Part shown: positions 8,576 to 15,928 of the stretch, piece after piece
Layout of the letters: each line of letters opens with the position of its first letter
Numbering within the stretch: the stretch's first letter is position 1
The notes under the pieces: model-generated
What the model was told of the DNA's origin: nothing
Database searches by the model: none
What the model saw: the letters and a program-made list of their open reading frames with translations, nothing else
Translations under genes and position numbers: made by a program
From: Fodinibacter sp963707895
GTDB taxonomy: Bacteria; Actinomycetota; Actinomycetes; Actinomycetales; Dermatophilaceae
Assembly (NCBI GenBank): GCA_963707895.1
Contig: CAVPRS010000010.1
Location: 434,001 to 498,000, forward strand
Length of the DNA stretch: 64,000 bases
Reading direction: 5' to 3'

Positions 8576-8875
8576 TCAGGCCGCGCACTCCCGGCACACG
8601 AGCACACCGGACTTCTCACTTGCGAGCTGGCTGCGGTGGTGCACCAGGAAGCACCTGGAGCAGGTGAACTCGTCGGCCTGGCGCGGCAGGACCCGCACCG
8701 AGAGCTCCTCACCGGACAGGTCGGCGCCGGGCAGCTCGAAGCCCTCCGCCTGCTCGGTCTCGTCGACGTCGACGCTCGATGAGCGCTTGTCGACGCGACG
8801 GCTCTTGAGCTCCTCGATGGAGTCCTCGGACAGCTCGTCGTCGGTCTTGCGCGGTGCGTCGTAGTCGGTTGCCAT
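8576..8875 (-). CDS. DUF4193 zinc-ribbon-like protein
   Basis: A 99-residue acidic protein ending in a CxxC...CxxC pair (TCSRCFLVHHRS and LVCRECAA), a likely zinc ribbon. The N-terminus MATDYDAPRKTDDELSEDS is typical of the DUF4193 family found next to dut in actinobacteria (Rv2699c). The family is often noted beside core transcription genes, but its role is unknown. The 220 bases upstream to the end of suhB show no gene; they probably hold its promoter. Confidence 0.88.
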   Translation of the reverse strand: MATDYDAPRKTDDELSEDSIEELKSRRVDKRSSSVDVDETEQAEGFELPGADLSGEELSVRVLPRQADEFTCSRCFLVHHRSQLASEKSGVLVCRECAA

Positions 8876-9095
8876 TGCTGTTGTCCACCCTTCGTCGATT
8901 GACCCGGCCCTGACAACGCACGGATGGCCGTGTTTGTGCCCGAGGGGATCGCCGTGCGCGGTGATTGTGCACCATCGCGGGGCAGCGCGCCACGCCGGGT
9001 CCACCGCGTGGCGCGGATGGGCGGCGGTCCAGCGTCCGGCCAGCACGCGTTCGGGGGGCTTTCTGCAGCCTCCCGGCGGGCTCCCAGCGGCCGGG

Positions 9096-9959
9096 TCAGG
9101 CCATCGGGCCGACGTGCCGGGCCGAGAGCTCGCGCACCAGGGCGCCGAACTCGGCGGCCAGCCCGGGGGCAGCGCCCCACACCAGGTCGCGGGTGGGCAC
9201 GGCGTCGACGGGCCCGCCCACGACCGCACCGGCCTCGCGGGCGACCAGCTCGCCGGCCGCGCGGTCCCAGGCGTTGAGCGCGGTCTCGTAGTAGGCGTCG
9301 ATCCGCCCGACGGCGAGGCCGCACAGGTCGAGGGCGGCTCCCCCGTGCCGCCGGATGTCGCGCACCCGGGGCAGCAGGTCGACCAGCACCGCCGCCTGCC
9401 GGGACCGGGTGGGCGCCTCGTAGCCGAAGCCGGTGGCCACCAGCGCCAGCGCCAGCTCGGTGGCGTCCGTGGCCCGCAGGGTCCGGGTGCCGCGAGGGGT
9501 GGTGAGCCGGCTCCCGCCCCCGAGGTGCGCGTGGAACAGCTCGTCGAGCTCGGGGTTGTACACCGCCCCCGCGACGGCCTCCCACTCCCCGGGTGTCGCC
9601 GGGTCGCCGGTCACGACGGCGACCGACACGGCATACGCCGGGATGCCGTAGAGGTAGTTGACCGTGCCGTCGATGGGGTCGACGACCCAGGTGAGACCGC
9701 TCGTGCCGGACGCGCCGCCCTCCTCCTCGCCCATGACGGCGTCGTCGGGGCGCTCCTGCGCGAGCAGCCGGATGATGAGCTCCTGGCTGCGCTGGTCCAT
9801 CACGGTGACCGGGTCGGTGTCGGTCGACTTCGACGCGACGCGCAGGTCGTCGGGCCGCTCGTCGACGACCAGGCGGCCGGCGGCCCGCGCCACCCGGCAG
9901 GCGACCTGCTCGAGCTCGCCGACGTCGACGCCGTGGGGCAGGCGGGATGCCGCCGCCAT
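9096..9959 (-). CDS. suhB: Inositol monophosphatase family protein (SuhB-like)
   Basis: A 287-residue Mg2+-dependent phosphatase of the IMPase fold, likely making myo-inositol from its phosphate. Metal-binding motifs are visible: MGEEEGG, VVDPIDGTVNY and WDRAAGELVAREAGA. The ATG overlaps the stop of the ferrochelatase gene by one base (TGATG), so the two are co-translated. The M. tuberculosis counterpart is Rv2701c. Related IMPases also act on fructose bisphosphate or histidinol phosphate; sequence alone does not settle the substrate. Confidence 0.87.
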   Translation of the reverse strand: MAAASRLPHGVDVGELEQVACRVARAAGRLVVDERPDDLRVASKSTDTDPVTVMDQRSQELIIRLLAQERPDDAVMGEEEGGASGTSGLTWVVDPIDGTVNYLYGIPAYAVSVAVVTGDPATPGEWEAVAGAVYNPELDELFHAHLGGGSRLTTPRGTRTLRATDATELALALVATGFGYEAPTRSRQAAVLVDLLPRVRDIRRHGGAALDLCGLAVGRIDAYYETALNAWDRAAGELVAREAGAVVGGPVDAVPTRDLVWGAAPGLAAEFGALVRELSARHVGPMA

Positions 9960-11065
9960 CAGTCGCTCCCGCACAGCGCCGGCTTCGCGGTGCGCAGGTT
10001 GGGGCAGCAGCCGGGCTCGCAGACGGAGGGACGCACGTCTCCGGCCAGCCAGGTCTCGGGCACGACCACCTCGCCGCGGGCCTCGGCGGCGCGCTCGAGG
10101 AGGAGGTCGACCAGCCCCTCGACGAACAGGTCGTCGGCGCCGGGAGTCGCCACCCGCACGAACGGCACCCCGACCCGCTCGGCCGTCTCGGCGGCCTCGG
10201 TGTCGAGGTCGTGCACGACCTCCATGTGGTCGGAGACGAACCCGATGGGCGCGCACACGACCGTGACCCCGCCGCGCGCAGCGAGCTCCTCGATCCGGTC
10301 GTTGACGTCGGGCTCGAGCCACGGCTGCGTCGGCGGACCGGAGCGGGAGCAGAACACCAGCTCGCCGTCGAGCTCGAGGCCCAGCTCGGTGTTGACCTCG
10401 TCGGTGAGCCGGCGTGCCAGGCGCACGTGCTGGTCGGTGTACAGGTTGCCCTCGCCGTCGCCGGGGCCCGACGTGTCGTCCATCGCGTCGGGCACCGAGT
10501 GGGTCACGTACAGCAGGTGCGCGGATGCCGGGTCGGGCAGCGAGCGCACCGCCTCGAGCAGCGCACGCCGCCAGGCGAGGCCGATGCCGGGGTGCACGAC
10601 GTACGGGCGCACCTTGTCGACGACGAGCCCGTCGGCGGCGGGACCGACCGCCTCCACGGCGGCCGCGAGGTCCTCGCGGTACTGCCGGCACGACGAGTAG
10701 CACGAGTAGGCACTCGTGAGCAGGGTCACGACCCGCACCGCGCCGAGCTCGAGCGCCGCGTGCAGCGCGTCGGCGAAGAACGGCTCGGAGTTGCGGTTGC
10801 CCCACAGCAGCGGCGTGTCGAGACCGCGCCGGTCGAGCTCGGCCCGCAGGCGCACCAGCAGGTCGCGGTTGAGGTCGTTGATCGGGCTGCGGCCGCCACG
10901 GGCGAAGTAGTGCTCGCCGACGGCCTCGAGACGCGCCTCGGGGATGTCCCGCCCGGCGGTCACGCGGCGCAGGAAGGGCAGCACCTCGTCGGGCGACTCC
11001 GGACCCCCGAACGAGCCGAGCAGCACCGCGTCGTAGGGGGCGAGGGCGTCGTCGGCATCTGGCAT
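9959..11065 (-). CDS. cpfC: Coproporphyrin III ferrochelatase
   Basis: A 368-residue ferrochelatase. In actinobacteria this enzyme inserts Fe2+ into coproporphyrin III in the coproporphyrin-dependent heme pathway. Motifs include LLGSFGGPESPDEVLPFL, WGNRNSEPFFAD and VCAPIGFVSDHMEV with the catalytic histidine. The C-terminus carries a cysteine cluster (SVCEPGCCPN and ALCGSD), consistent with the [2Fe-2S] cluster of actinobacterial members. ATG 11065 has a TAGGCT box six bases upstream and no Shine-Dalgarno. It heads the cpfC-suhB unit. Confidence 0.93.
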   Translation of the reverse strand: MPDADDALAPYDAVLLGSFGGPESPDEVLPFLRRVTAGRDIPEARLEAVGEHYFARGGRSPINDLNRDLLVRLRAELDRRGLDTPLLWGNRNSEPFFADALHAALELGAVRVVTLLTSAYSCYSSCRQYREDLAAAVEAVGPAADGLVVDKVRPYVVHPGIGLAWRRALLEAVRSLPDPASAHLLYVTHSVPDAMDDTSGPGDGEGNLYTDQHVRLARRLTDEVNTELGLELDGELVFCSRSGPPTQPWLEPDVNDRIEELAARGGVTVVCAPIGFVSDHMEVVHDLDTEAAETAERVGVPFVRVATPGADDLFVEGLVDLLLERAAEARGEVVVPETWLAGDVRPSVCEPGCCPNLRTAKPALCGSD

Positions 11066-11077
11066 GGGACCAGCCTA
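11066..11077 (-). promoter_or_regulatory. Leaderless-type promoter of cpfC
   Basis: On the minus strand TAGGCT (11077-11072) is followed by GGTCCC and then ATG 11065. Confidence 0.55.
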
Positions 11078-11173
11078 GGTGGGCAATCCGCGTGGCCTCG
11101 GCGTGGGATGCGCCATGTCGAGGCTTCGAGATGGCACAGTCGGCTGGACGACGAGCAACTCCGGGAGCCCGAC

Positions 11174-12265
11174 ATGCAGGATCTTCGCCTCATCGGCGTC
11201 CACGAGGACGGCCAGCACCTCCTGCTCGGGGACGCCGACGGGGGGCGCTACCGCCTCACGCTCGACGAGGCGCTGCGCGCTGCGGCCCGTCGCGACCGCC
11301 CACGACTGGGCCAGCTGCAGATCGAGATCGAGGGCGGGCTGCGACCGCGCGAGGTGCAGGCCCTCATCCGGCGCGGACTGTCCGCCCAGGAGGTCGCCGA
11401 CCGAGCGGGCTGGACCCTCGAGAAGGTGCGCCGCTTCGAGGGGCCGGTGCTCGCCGAGCGCGAGCACGTCGCCCGGGTCGCCCAGCAGTGCGCGGTGGGC
11501 AGCCGCGGCCCCGGCCCGGTCACCCTCGCCGAGCGCGTGTCCGAGCGACTCCGCGACCGCGGCGTCGACCGCGACGACATCGAGTGGGACTCCTCGCGCG
11601 ACGACGAGGGGGTCTGGCAGCTCTCCCTGACCTTCGCCGCCGGTGGGCGGCAGCGCACGGCCACCTGGCGCTACGAGCCGCTGGGCGGGGCGGTCTCCGC
11701 CACCAACGACGAGGCCCGCTGGCTCAGCGAGGAGGCCGCGGTCGGCGCCATCCCGACGCCGCACCGGGCCGGGTCCGGTGGCGACTCCGACGTCTACGAC
11801 ATCGACGCCGACGGCGGGGTCGACCACGCGGTGCACCACCGCGCCCTCCACGAGCCGATCGACCTGATGGCCGCCATGCGGGAGCACTCCACCCGTGGGC
11901 GACGGCGCCGCCGCCCCTCTCCCTCGGGCACCCCGGGCGACGACCGCCCGCGGGCCGACGCGCTGCCCATCGAGGACCTCGCCACCGACGTCTCGCAGGC
12001 GCCGCCGCCCCCGGTCTCCCGTGGGCGCAACCCGGTGTCGGCCCACCTCGACGAGCCCACCGACTCCGACGACGTCGTGGGCGGCTGGCCGCACGAGGAG
12101 CACGCCAGGGCGCTGCGCGAGGACCCGGCACCCGCCGCGCCGTCGACCGCCGCCGACGCGCACCACGGTGAGCAGCGACGACCGAGCACGGCGCGCAAGG
12201 GGCGCCCGAGCGTGCCCAGCTGGGACGACATCGTCTTCGGCACGCGCGGCGGCGGCTCCGCCTGA
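11174..12265 (+). CDS. sepH: Septation protein SepH
   Basis: A 363-residue cytoplasmic protein. The N-terminal DUF3071 domain (MQDLRLIGVHEDGQHLLL, then a helix-turn-helix LSAQEVADRAGWTLEKVRRF) is followed by a disordered charged C-terminal half ending in the conserved VPSWDDIVFGTR. In Streptomyces SepH binds FtsZ and promotes its assembly at division sites. ATG 11174 has CGGGAG upstream. The GNAT gene follows after 11 bases. Confidence 0.92.
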   Translation: MQDLRLIGVHEDGQHLLLGDADGGRYRLTLDEALRAAARRDRPRLGQLQIEIEGGLRPREVQALIRRGLSAQEVADRAGWTLEKVRRFEGPVLAEREHVARVAQQCAVGSRGPGPVTLAERVSERLRDRGVDRDDIEWDSSRDDEGVWQLSLTFAAGGRQRTATWRYEPLGGAVSATNDEARWLSEEAAVGAIPTPHRAGSGGDSDVYDIDADGGVDHAVHHRALHEPIDLMAAMREHSTRGRRRRRPSPSGTPGDDRPRADALPIEDLATDVSQAPPPPVSRGRNPVSAHLDEPTDSDDVVGGWPHEEHARALREDPAPAAPSTAADAHHGEQRRPSTARKGRPSVPSWDDIVFGTRGGGSA

Positions 12266-12276
12266 CCGGCCCGGTC

Positions 12277-12738
12277 GTGCGCGTCCGCACCGCTGTCGCC
12301 GCCGACCTGCCCGCTCTTCGCGCGCTGTTCCGGCGCTCGTCGCTGGGCAACGCCGACGACGCCGAAGCCCTGCTCGCCCACCCCGAGGCGCTCGTGCTGC
12401 CCGACACCGAGGTGCTGGCCGGCCACACCCGGGTGGCCGTCGACCCCCAGGGCGTCGTCGTGGGCTTCGCGACGGTCGTCGGCACCGGCCCGGTGCGTGA
12501 GCTCGACGACCTGTTCGTCGAGCCCGACCACCAGCGTCACGGCATCGGCGCCGGGCTCATCGCGGATGCCGTCGCTCTCGCCCGCCGCTCCGGCGCCGAG
12601 CGCATCGAGGTGACCGGCAACCCGCACGCGAGCCGCTTCTACGCCGCGGTGGGCTTCGAGCCCGATGGCGAGGTCGCGACCGAGCTCGGCACCGGCATCC
12701 GGATGCACCTCGACCTGGCCGGCCCCGGTCGAGAGTAG
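12277..12738 (+). CDS. GNAT family N-acetyltransferase
   Basis: A 153-residue single-domain GNAT protein. The acetyl-CoA-binding loop is at QRHGIGAGLIADA, preceded by the ELDDLFVEPDHQ strand, with NPHASRFYAAVGF near the end. The acceptor substrate is unknown. GTG start, 11 bases after sepH, so probably co-transcribed. Its last codons run into a long inverted repeat at 12728-12789. Confidence 0.85.
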   Translation: MRVRTAVAADLPALRALFRRSSLGNADDAEALLAHPEALVLPDTEVLAGHTRVAVDPQGVVVGFATVVGTGPVRELDDLFVEPDHQRHGIGAGLIADAVALARRSGAERIEVTGNPHASRFYAAVGFEPDGEVATELGTGIRMHLDLAGPGRE

Positions 12739-12789
12739 GGAACACGCCGGGTCGGACCTGGCCCCTGCGGCGTGTTCTCTACTCTCGAC
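12728..12789. repeat. Long imperfect palindrome between convergent genes
   Basis: Arms at 12728-12749 and 12768-12789 are 22 bases each and differ at one position only (GTCGAGAGTAGGG... against its complement). An 18-base loop separates them. It overlaps the 3' end of the GNAT gene and lies before the stop of tdk. It probably acts as a two-way terminator, although there is no T-tract. Confidence 0.8.
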
Positions 12790-12797
12790 GGCGGAGG

Positions 12798-13475
12798 TCA
12801 GGGGCGGGGTGGCACCGCGCAGACGTCGAGGTCGAAGGGCAGCGTGTCGGGCGAGGGCGAGGCGGCTCGCGCGGCGTGGCTGTTCATCCGCCGCATGTAG
12901 TGCCGCCGGCAGAGCACCTCGTACTCGACCAGGCCCGTGCTCGCGGCCGCCGTGTCACCGACGACGACCTGCTCGCCCTCGACCACCATGACGCCGTCGA
13001 CGATGCGGGCGTTGTGCGTCGCCTTGCGGCCGCACCAGCACAGGGCCTCGACCTGGAGCAGCTGCACCCGGTCGGCGAGCTCGATCAGCCGCCGGCTGCC
13101 CGGGAACAGCTCGGTGCGGAAGTCGGCGGTGATGCCGAAGGCGTGCACGTCGATGTCGAGCTCGTCGACGACCCGGGCGAGCTGCTCGACCTGGTCGGGC
13201 GTGTAGAACTGCGCCTCGTCACAGATGAGGTAGTCGACCCGGGCGCCGGCGGTGAGCCGCTCGACGACCTCGTCCCAGAAGTCGAGGTCGTCGTCGACCT
13301 CGATGGCGGGCGTCGACAGGCCGAGCCGCGAGGACAGCACCGACTGGCCCATCCGGTCGAGCTTGGTGAAGATCAGCCCCTGGCGGCCGCGGACGCTGTT
13401 GTTGTGGTCCATCTGGAGCGCAAGGGTCGACTTGCCGCAGTCCATCGTTCCCGAGAAGAAGACCAGATCCGCCAC
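12798..13475 (-). CDS. tdk: Thymidine kinase
   Basis: A 225-residue type II thymidine kinase of the nucleotide salvage pathway. The P-loop is GTMDCGKSTL, the Walker B/catalytic motif is ICDEAQF, and the lasso region carries zinc-binding cysteines (LCWCGRKATHNARI and VLCRRHY). The GTG start lies eight bases after a TAGGCT box whose last three bases are the stop codon of the upstream phosphatase gene. Mycobacteria lack this enzyme, so the gene is not part of the shared mycobacterial order. Confidence 0.93.
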   Translation of the reverse strand: MADLVFFSGTMDCGKSTLALQMDHNNSVRGRQGLIFTKLDRMGQSVLSSRLGLSTPAIEVDDDLDFWDEVVERLTAGARVDYLICDEAQFYTPDQVEQLARVVDELDIDVHAFGITADFRTELFPGSRRLIELADRVQLLQVEALCWCGRKATHNARIVDGVMVVEGEQVVVGDTAAASTGLVEYEVLCRRHYMRRMNSHAARAASPSPDTLPFDLDVCAVPPRP

Positions 13476-13489
13476 GAGTGCAGAGCCTA
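13476..13489 (-). promoter_or_regulatory. Leaderless-type promoter of tdk overlapping the upstream stop codon
   Basis: On the minus strand TAGGCT (13489-13484) is followed by eight bases and GTG 13475. The TAG of this box is the stop codon (13489-13487) of the upstream phosphatase gene. Confidence 0.5.
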
Positions 13490-14662
13490 GGCGACGCGGG
13501 ACGGCGGCACGTGCACGACCGGCACCGCCACCTCGTCGTCGCTGAGCGAGCCGTGCAGCCCGCGCAGGGCGAGCAGCTCGGCACGGGCCCGGCGCGAGTC
13601 GACGACGGCGAACCGGCCGCGCATCGCGACGACGACGTCACCGATGCGGTCGAGGTTGTCGGGGGCCACGGCCCCGAACCAGCCCGCGGCCACGGCGTCG
13701 TCGCGGGTGAGCACGTCGGCCCGGTCTGCGAGCAGCTCGCTCCAGGCGGCGTGCACGTCGCCGCGGGCGCCGGGCTCGACGTAGAGCTGTGGCGCCCGTG
13801 CCTCGGCGGTGACGTGCCGCACGCCCGCGGCGAGCAGCGGCTCGTGGGCGACGTCGAGCCGCAGCTCGTGGGGCGAGTCGACCATGCCGTGGTCGGCGGT
13901 GACGGTCAGGGAGCAGTCGGCCGGCAGGCTCGCGGCCAGCCGGGCCAGCTCGCGGTCGATGCTCTCGAGCTCGTCACCCCACTGCCAGGAGTCGCAGCCC
14001 TCGACGTGGCCGACCTTGTCGAGCTCGCCCCAGTAGAGGTGCACCAGCGCTCGCGGCGCCGAGCGCACCGCGGCCAGGGTCGCGTCGACCCGCTGGGTCA
14101 GGGTGCCGGCCGCGACGAAGCGGCCACCACGGATGGCGGCGTTGGTGAGCCCCGACCCGTCGAAGAAGGCGGGGCCGGTGCGCACGACCTCGACCCCGGC
14201 CCGCGCCACTGCCTCGAAGACGGTCTCGTGCGGCTGCCAGGCGAACGGGTCGGGCCCGTCCTCCCAGGACAGCTCGTTGAGCAGGCGGTCGGCCCCGGGC
14301 ACGAGCACCTCGTAGCCGAGCAGGCCGTGGGCCCCGGCCGCGAGACCCGTGCCGAAGGTGCCCATCGAGGTCGCGGTGGTCGACGGGAACCCGCTCGTGA
14401 CCCGTCGGGTCGTGGCGAGGTGGGCGCGCAGCCAGGGCGCGTGCCCGGCACGGCGCACGAGCAGGTCGTGGCCGAGGCCGTCGACCATGACGGTGACCGC
14501 GCGCCGGGTGGGCGGCAGGTCGAACCCTGGGCGCTCGGGCGCCTCTCCGGCGGCTGCACCCCATGGGACCCCCAGGCTGCGGGCGACGCTGGGGAGCACG
14601 TCGGCGAGCGCGGGCCCGGGGCCGACCGGCGGCTGCGCGGACGGGTCGCCGGTGGGCGGCAC
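13487..14662 (-). CDS. Nucleotide pyrophosphatase/alkaline phosphatase family protein
   Basis: A 391-residue protein of the type I phosphodiesterase/nucleotide pyrophosphatase family. The first metal site is TVMVDGLGHDLL (D), the nucleophile block is SGFPSTTATSMGTFGTG (Thr), and the later metal ligands are HLYWGELDKVGHVEG and VTADHGMVD. No signal peptide is visible, so it appears cytoplasmic. GTG 14662 lies eight bases after the DUF5998 stop, so the two genes form a unit. The physiological substrate is unknown. Confidence 0.83.
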   Translation of the reverse strand: MPPTGDPSAQPPVGPGPALADVLPSVARSLGVPWGAAAGEAPERPGFDLPPTRRAVTVMVDGLGHDLLVRRAGHAPWLRAHLATTRRVTSGFPSTTATSMGTFGTGLAAGAHGLLGYEVLVPGADRLLNELSWEDGPDPFAWQPHETVFEAVARAGVEVVRTGPAFFDGSGLTNAAIRGGRFVAAGTLTQRVDATLAAVRSAPRALVHLYWGELDKVGHVEGCDSWQWGDELESIDRELARLAASLPADCSLTVTADHGMVDSPHELRLDVAHEPLLAAGVRHVTAEARAPQLYVEPGARGDVHAAWSELLADRADVLTRDDAVAAGWFGAVAPDNLDRIGDVVVAMRGRFAVVDSRRARAELLALRGLHGSLSDDEVAVPVVHVPPSRVA

Positions 14663-14670
14663 CGGCCCGC

Positions 14671-15270
14671 TCAGCCCTGTCCGATGGCGGCGGACAGGTC
14701 GCGGGCGAAGTCGAGGGCCTGCGAGAGGGCGTCGTCGCCGTCGGCGGCGGCCGAGATGCGCAGCGCGATGTCGTCGCCGGTGATGGTGCCCTCGTACCCG
14801 TGGTCGGCGTCGCAGTCGGGGTCGGCGCACGTGGCCGGCACGAGGTCGAGCCGGGCCACGGTGCCCCAGCCCAGGGTCAGCGAGATCTCGCGGCCGAGGC
14901 TGCCGGGCACGTAGGTCGACGGGTTCTCGACGACGTGGGTGAGCATCACGCCACGCACCGCCGACAACGGGATCGACTCGGTCGTCGCCGTGGCGACGTC
15001 CTGCGGGGCGGGCGGGTCGTCGGCGTGGTCGTCGGCGTGCGCGATGAGCAACCGGGTGGGGGTCAGCACCAGCACGGTGATGTGCCGCCGCACGACATCG
15101 CGGTCGAACGTGGTCTCGAGGTGCACGAGGTGGTTCTCGATGGGCTCCCGCACCAGGGCCGCGGCCACGACGTCGGCGACGAGGGCCGGGTAGTAGCCGG
15201 CCCGGACGATCGCGTCGGTGAGGTCGGCCGGTAGGACGGGGGCGTCGGAGGTACTGCTCATGCCCACCAT
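14671..15270 (-). CDS. DUF5998 family protein
   Basis: A 199-residue protein matching the actinobacterial DUF5998 family (LPADLTDAIVRAGYYPALVADVV, YYP block; CADPDCDADHGYEGT with two cysteines). Function unknown. ATG 15270 has AGGA about ten bases upstream; ATG 15261 is an alternative three codons in. It is co-directional with and just upstream of the phosphatase gene. Confidence 0.8.
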   Translation of the reverse strand: MVGMSSTSDAPVLPADLTDAIVRAGYYPALVADVVAAALVREPIENHLVHLETTFDRDVVRRHITVLVLTPTRLLIAHADDHADDPPAPQDVATATTESIPLSAVRGVMLTHVVENPSTYVPGSLGREISLTLGWGTVARLDLVPATCADPDCDADHGYEGTITGDDIALRISAAADGDDALSQALDFARDLSAAIGQG

Positions 15271-15302
15271 TGTGCCCGTCCTACCCGGTAGTCACCGACG
15301 AC

Positions 15303-15334
15303 AGCGCGCGGCGAGCACCTGCTCGCCGCGCGCT
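15303..15334. terminator. Perfect 15-bp hairpin after the small secreted protein gene
   Basis: AGCGCGCGGCGAGCA at 15303-15317 pairs perfectly with 15320-15334 around a two-base centre. It follows the stop of the minus-strand gene at 15353 by about 18 bases. No T-run follows, as is common in high-GC actinobacteria. Confidence 0.65.
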
Positions 15335-15352
15335 GGTTCGGTCCGGGACCGG

Positions 15353-15695
15353 TCAGGGCTCGCCGCCACCGCCGGCCAGGAAGCCCCTGTGGCCGTTGCA
15401 GGAGTCGCCGGGCTGGAAGCCGGAGGCCTTGCGCTCGGCCGGGGTAGCGCCGAACGCGCCCTTGTCGTGTCCCCAGTTCTGGGGGGGAGCGCCGCCGGGA
15501 CCGGGGAACCCGGCACCGTCGCCGTCCTGCAAGCCGGAGAAGGCGCAGATGGAGTGCGCGTGAGCCGAGCCCAGGCCCTCCCCGCCGGGCGGGCTTGCCG
15601 GTGCCGTTGATCTCGCCGGCGCTGGCGGAGGACATACCGAGGAGGATGATGGCCCCTGCAGCGGCCGGGACTGTGAGCAGATGAGTCAGTCGCAT
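15353..15695 (-). pseudogene. Small secreted protein with one frameshift
   Basis: From ATG 15695 a clear signal peptide is read (MRLTHLLTVPAAAGAIILLG, cleavage near ASAGE). The reading frame then loses sense after about residue 36 (near 15587-15594, within a C-rich stretch). One frame over, a coherent protein continues: HSICAFSGLQDGDGAGFPG, APPQNWGHDKGAFG and GDSCNGHRGFLAGGGGEP, ending at TGA 15353. Removing one base gives a product of about 113 residues with two cysteines, like exported actinobacterial proteins of unknown function. Either a sequencing error or a real null allele. Confidence 0.72.
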
Positions 15696-15818
15696 GGTGC
15701 TCCTTCATTGATGCTTCACGGACTGCTCACGTTAGGGGCGGCGAATCGGGTTGCGATATGGCTCGATCGGGCCATACGGGTGACTCCCCGGCCGGCCTCT
15801 GGCGCAGCTGCCGAGGGC

Positions 15819-15883
15819 ACGTCGCCTGCGCTACCGCCTGGCAGGTGCGGCGATCAGCGCACCTACGGGGCGGTAGGCGACGT
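15819..15883. repeat. Nested imperfect palindrome downstream of the Pat-like gene
   Basis: Three nested pairs are visible: GTCGCCT (15821-15827) with AGGCGAC (15875-15881), ACCGCC (15833-15838) with GGCGGT (15869-15874), and AGGTGCG (15843-15849) with CGCACCT (15858-15864). It lies about 45 bases beyond the stop at 15929 in the direction of transcription, so a terminator is the simplest reading. Confidence 0.55.
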
Positions 15884-15928
15884 CGGGTCGTCCCGCCGGT
15901 GCCGAACCGCTCGCGGCCAGCGACCGGC

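Noticed and set aside
15720..15928. A small gene in the gap after the Pat-like gene
   Set aside because: Frames on both strands are arginine/proline-rich without start signals; the DNA is better explained by the nested palindrome and a promoter.
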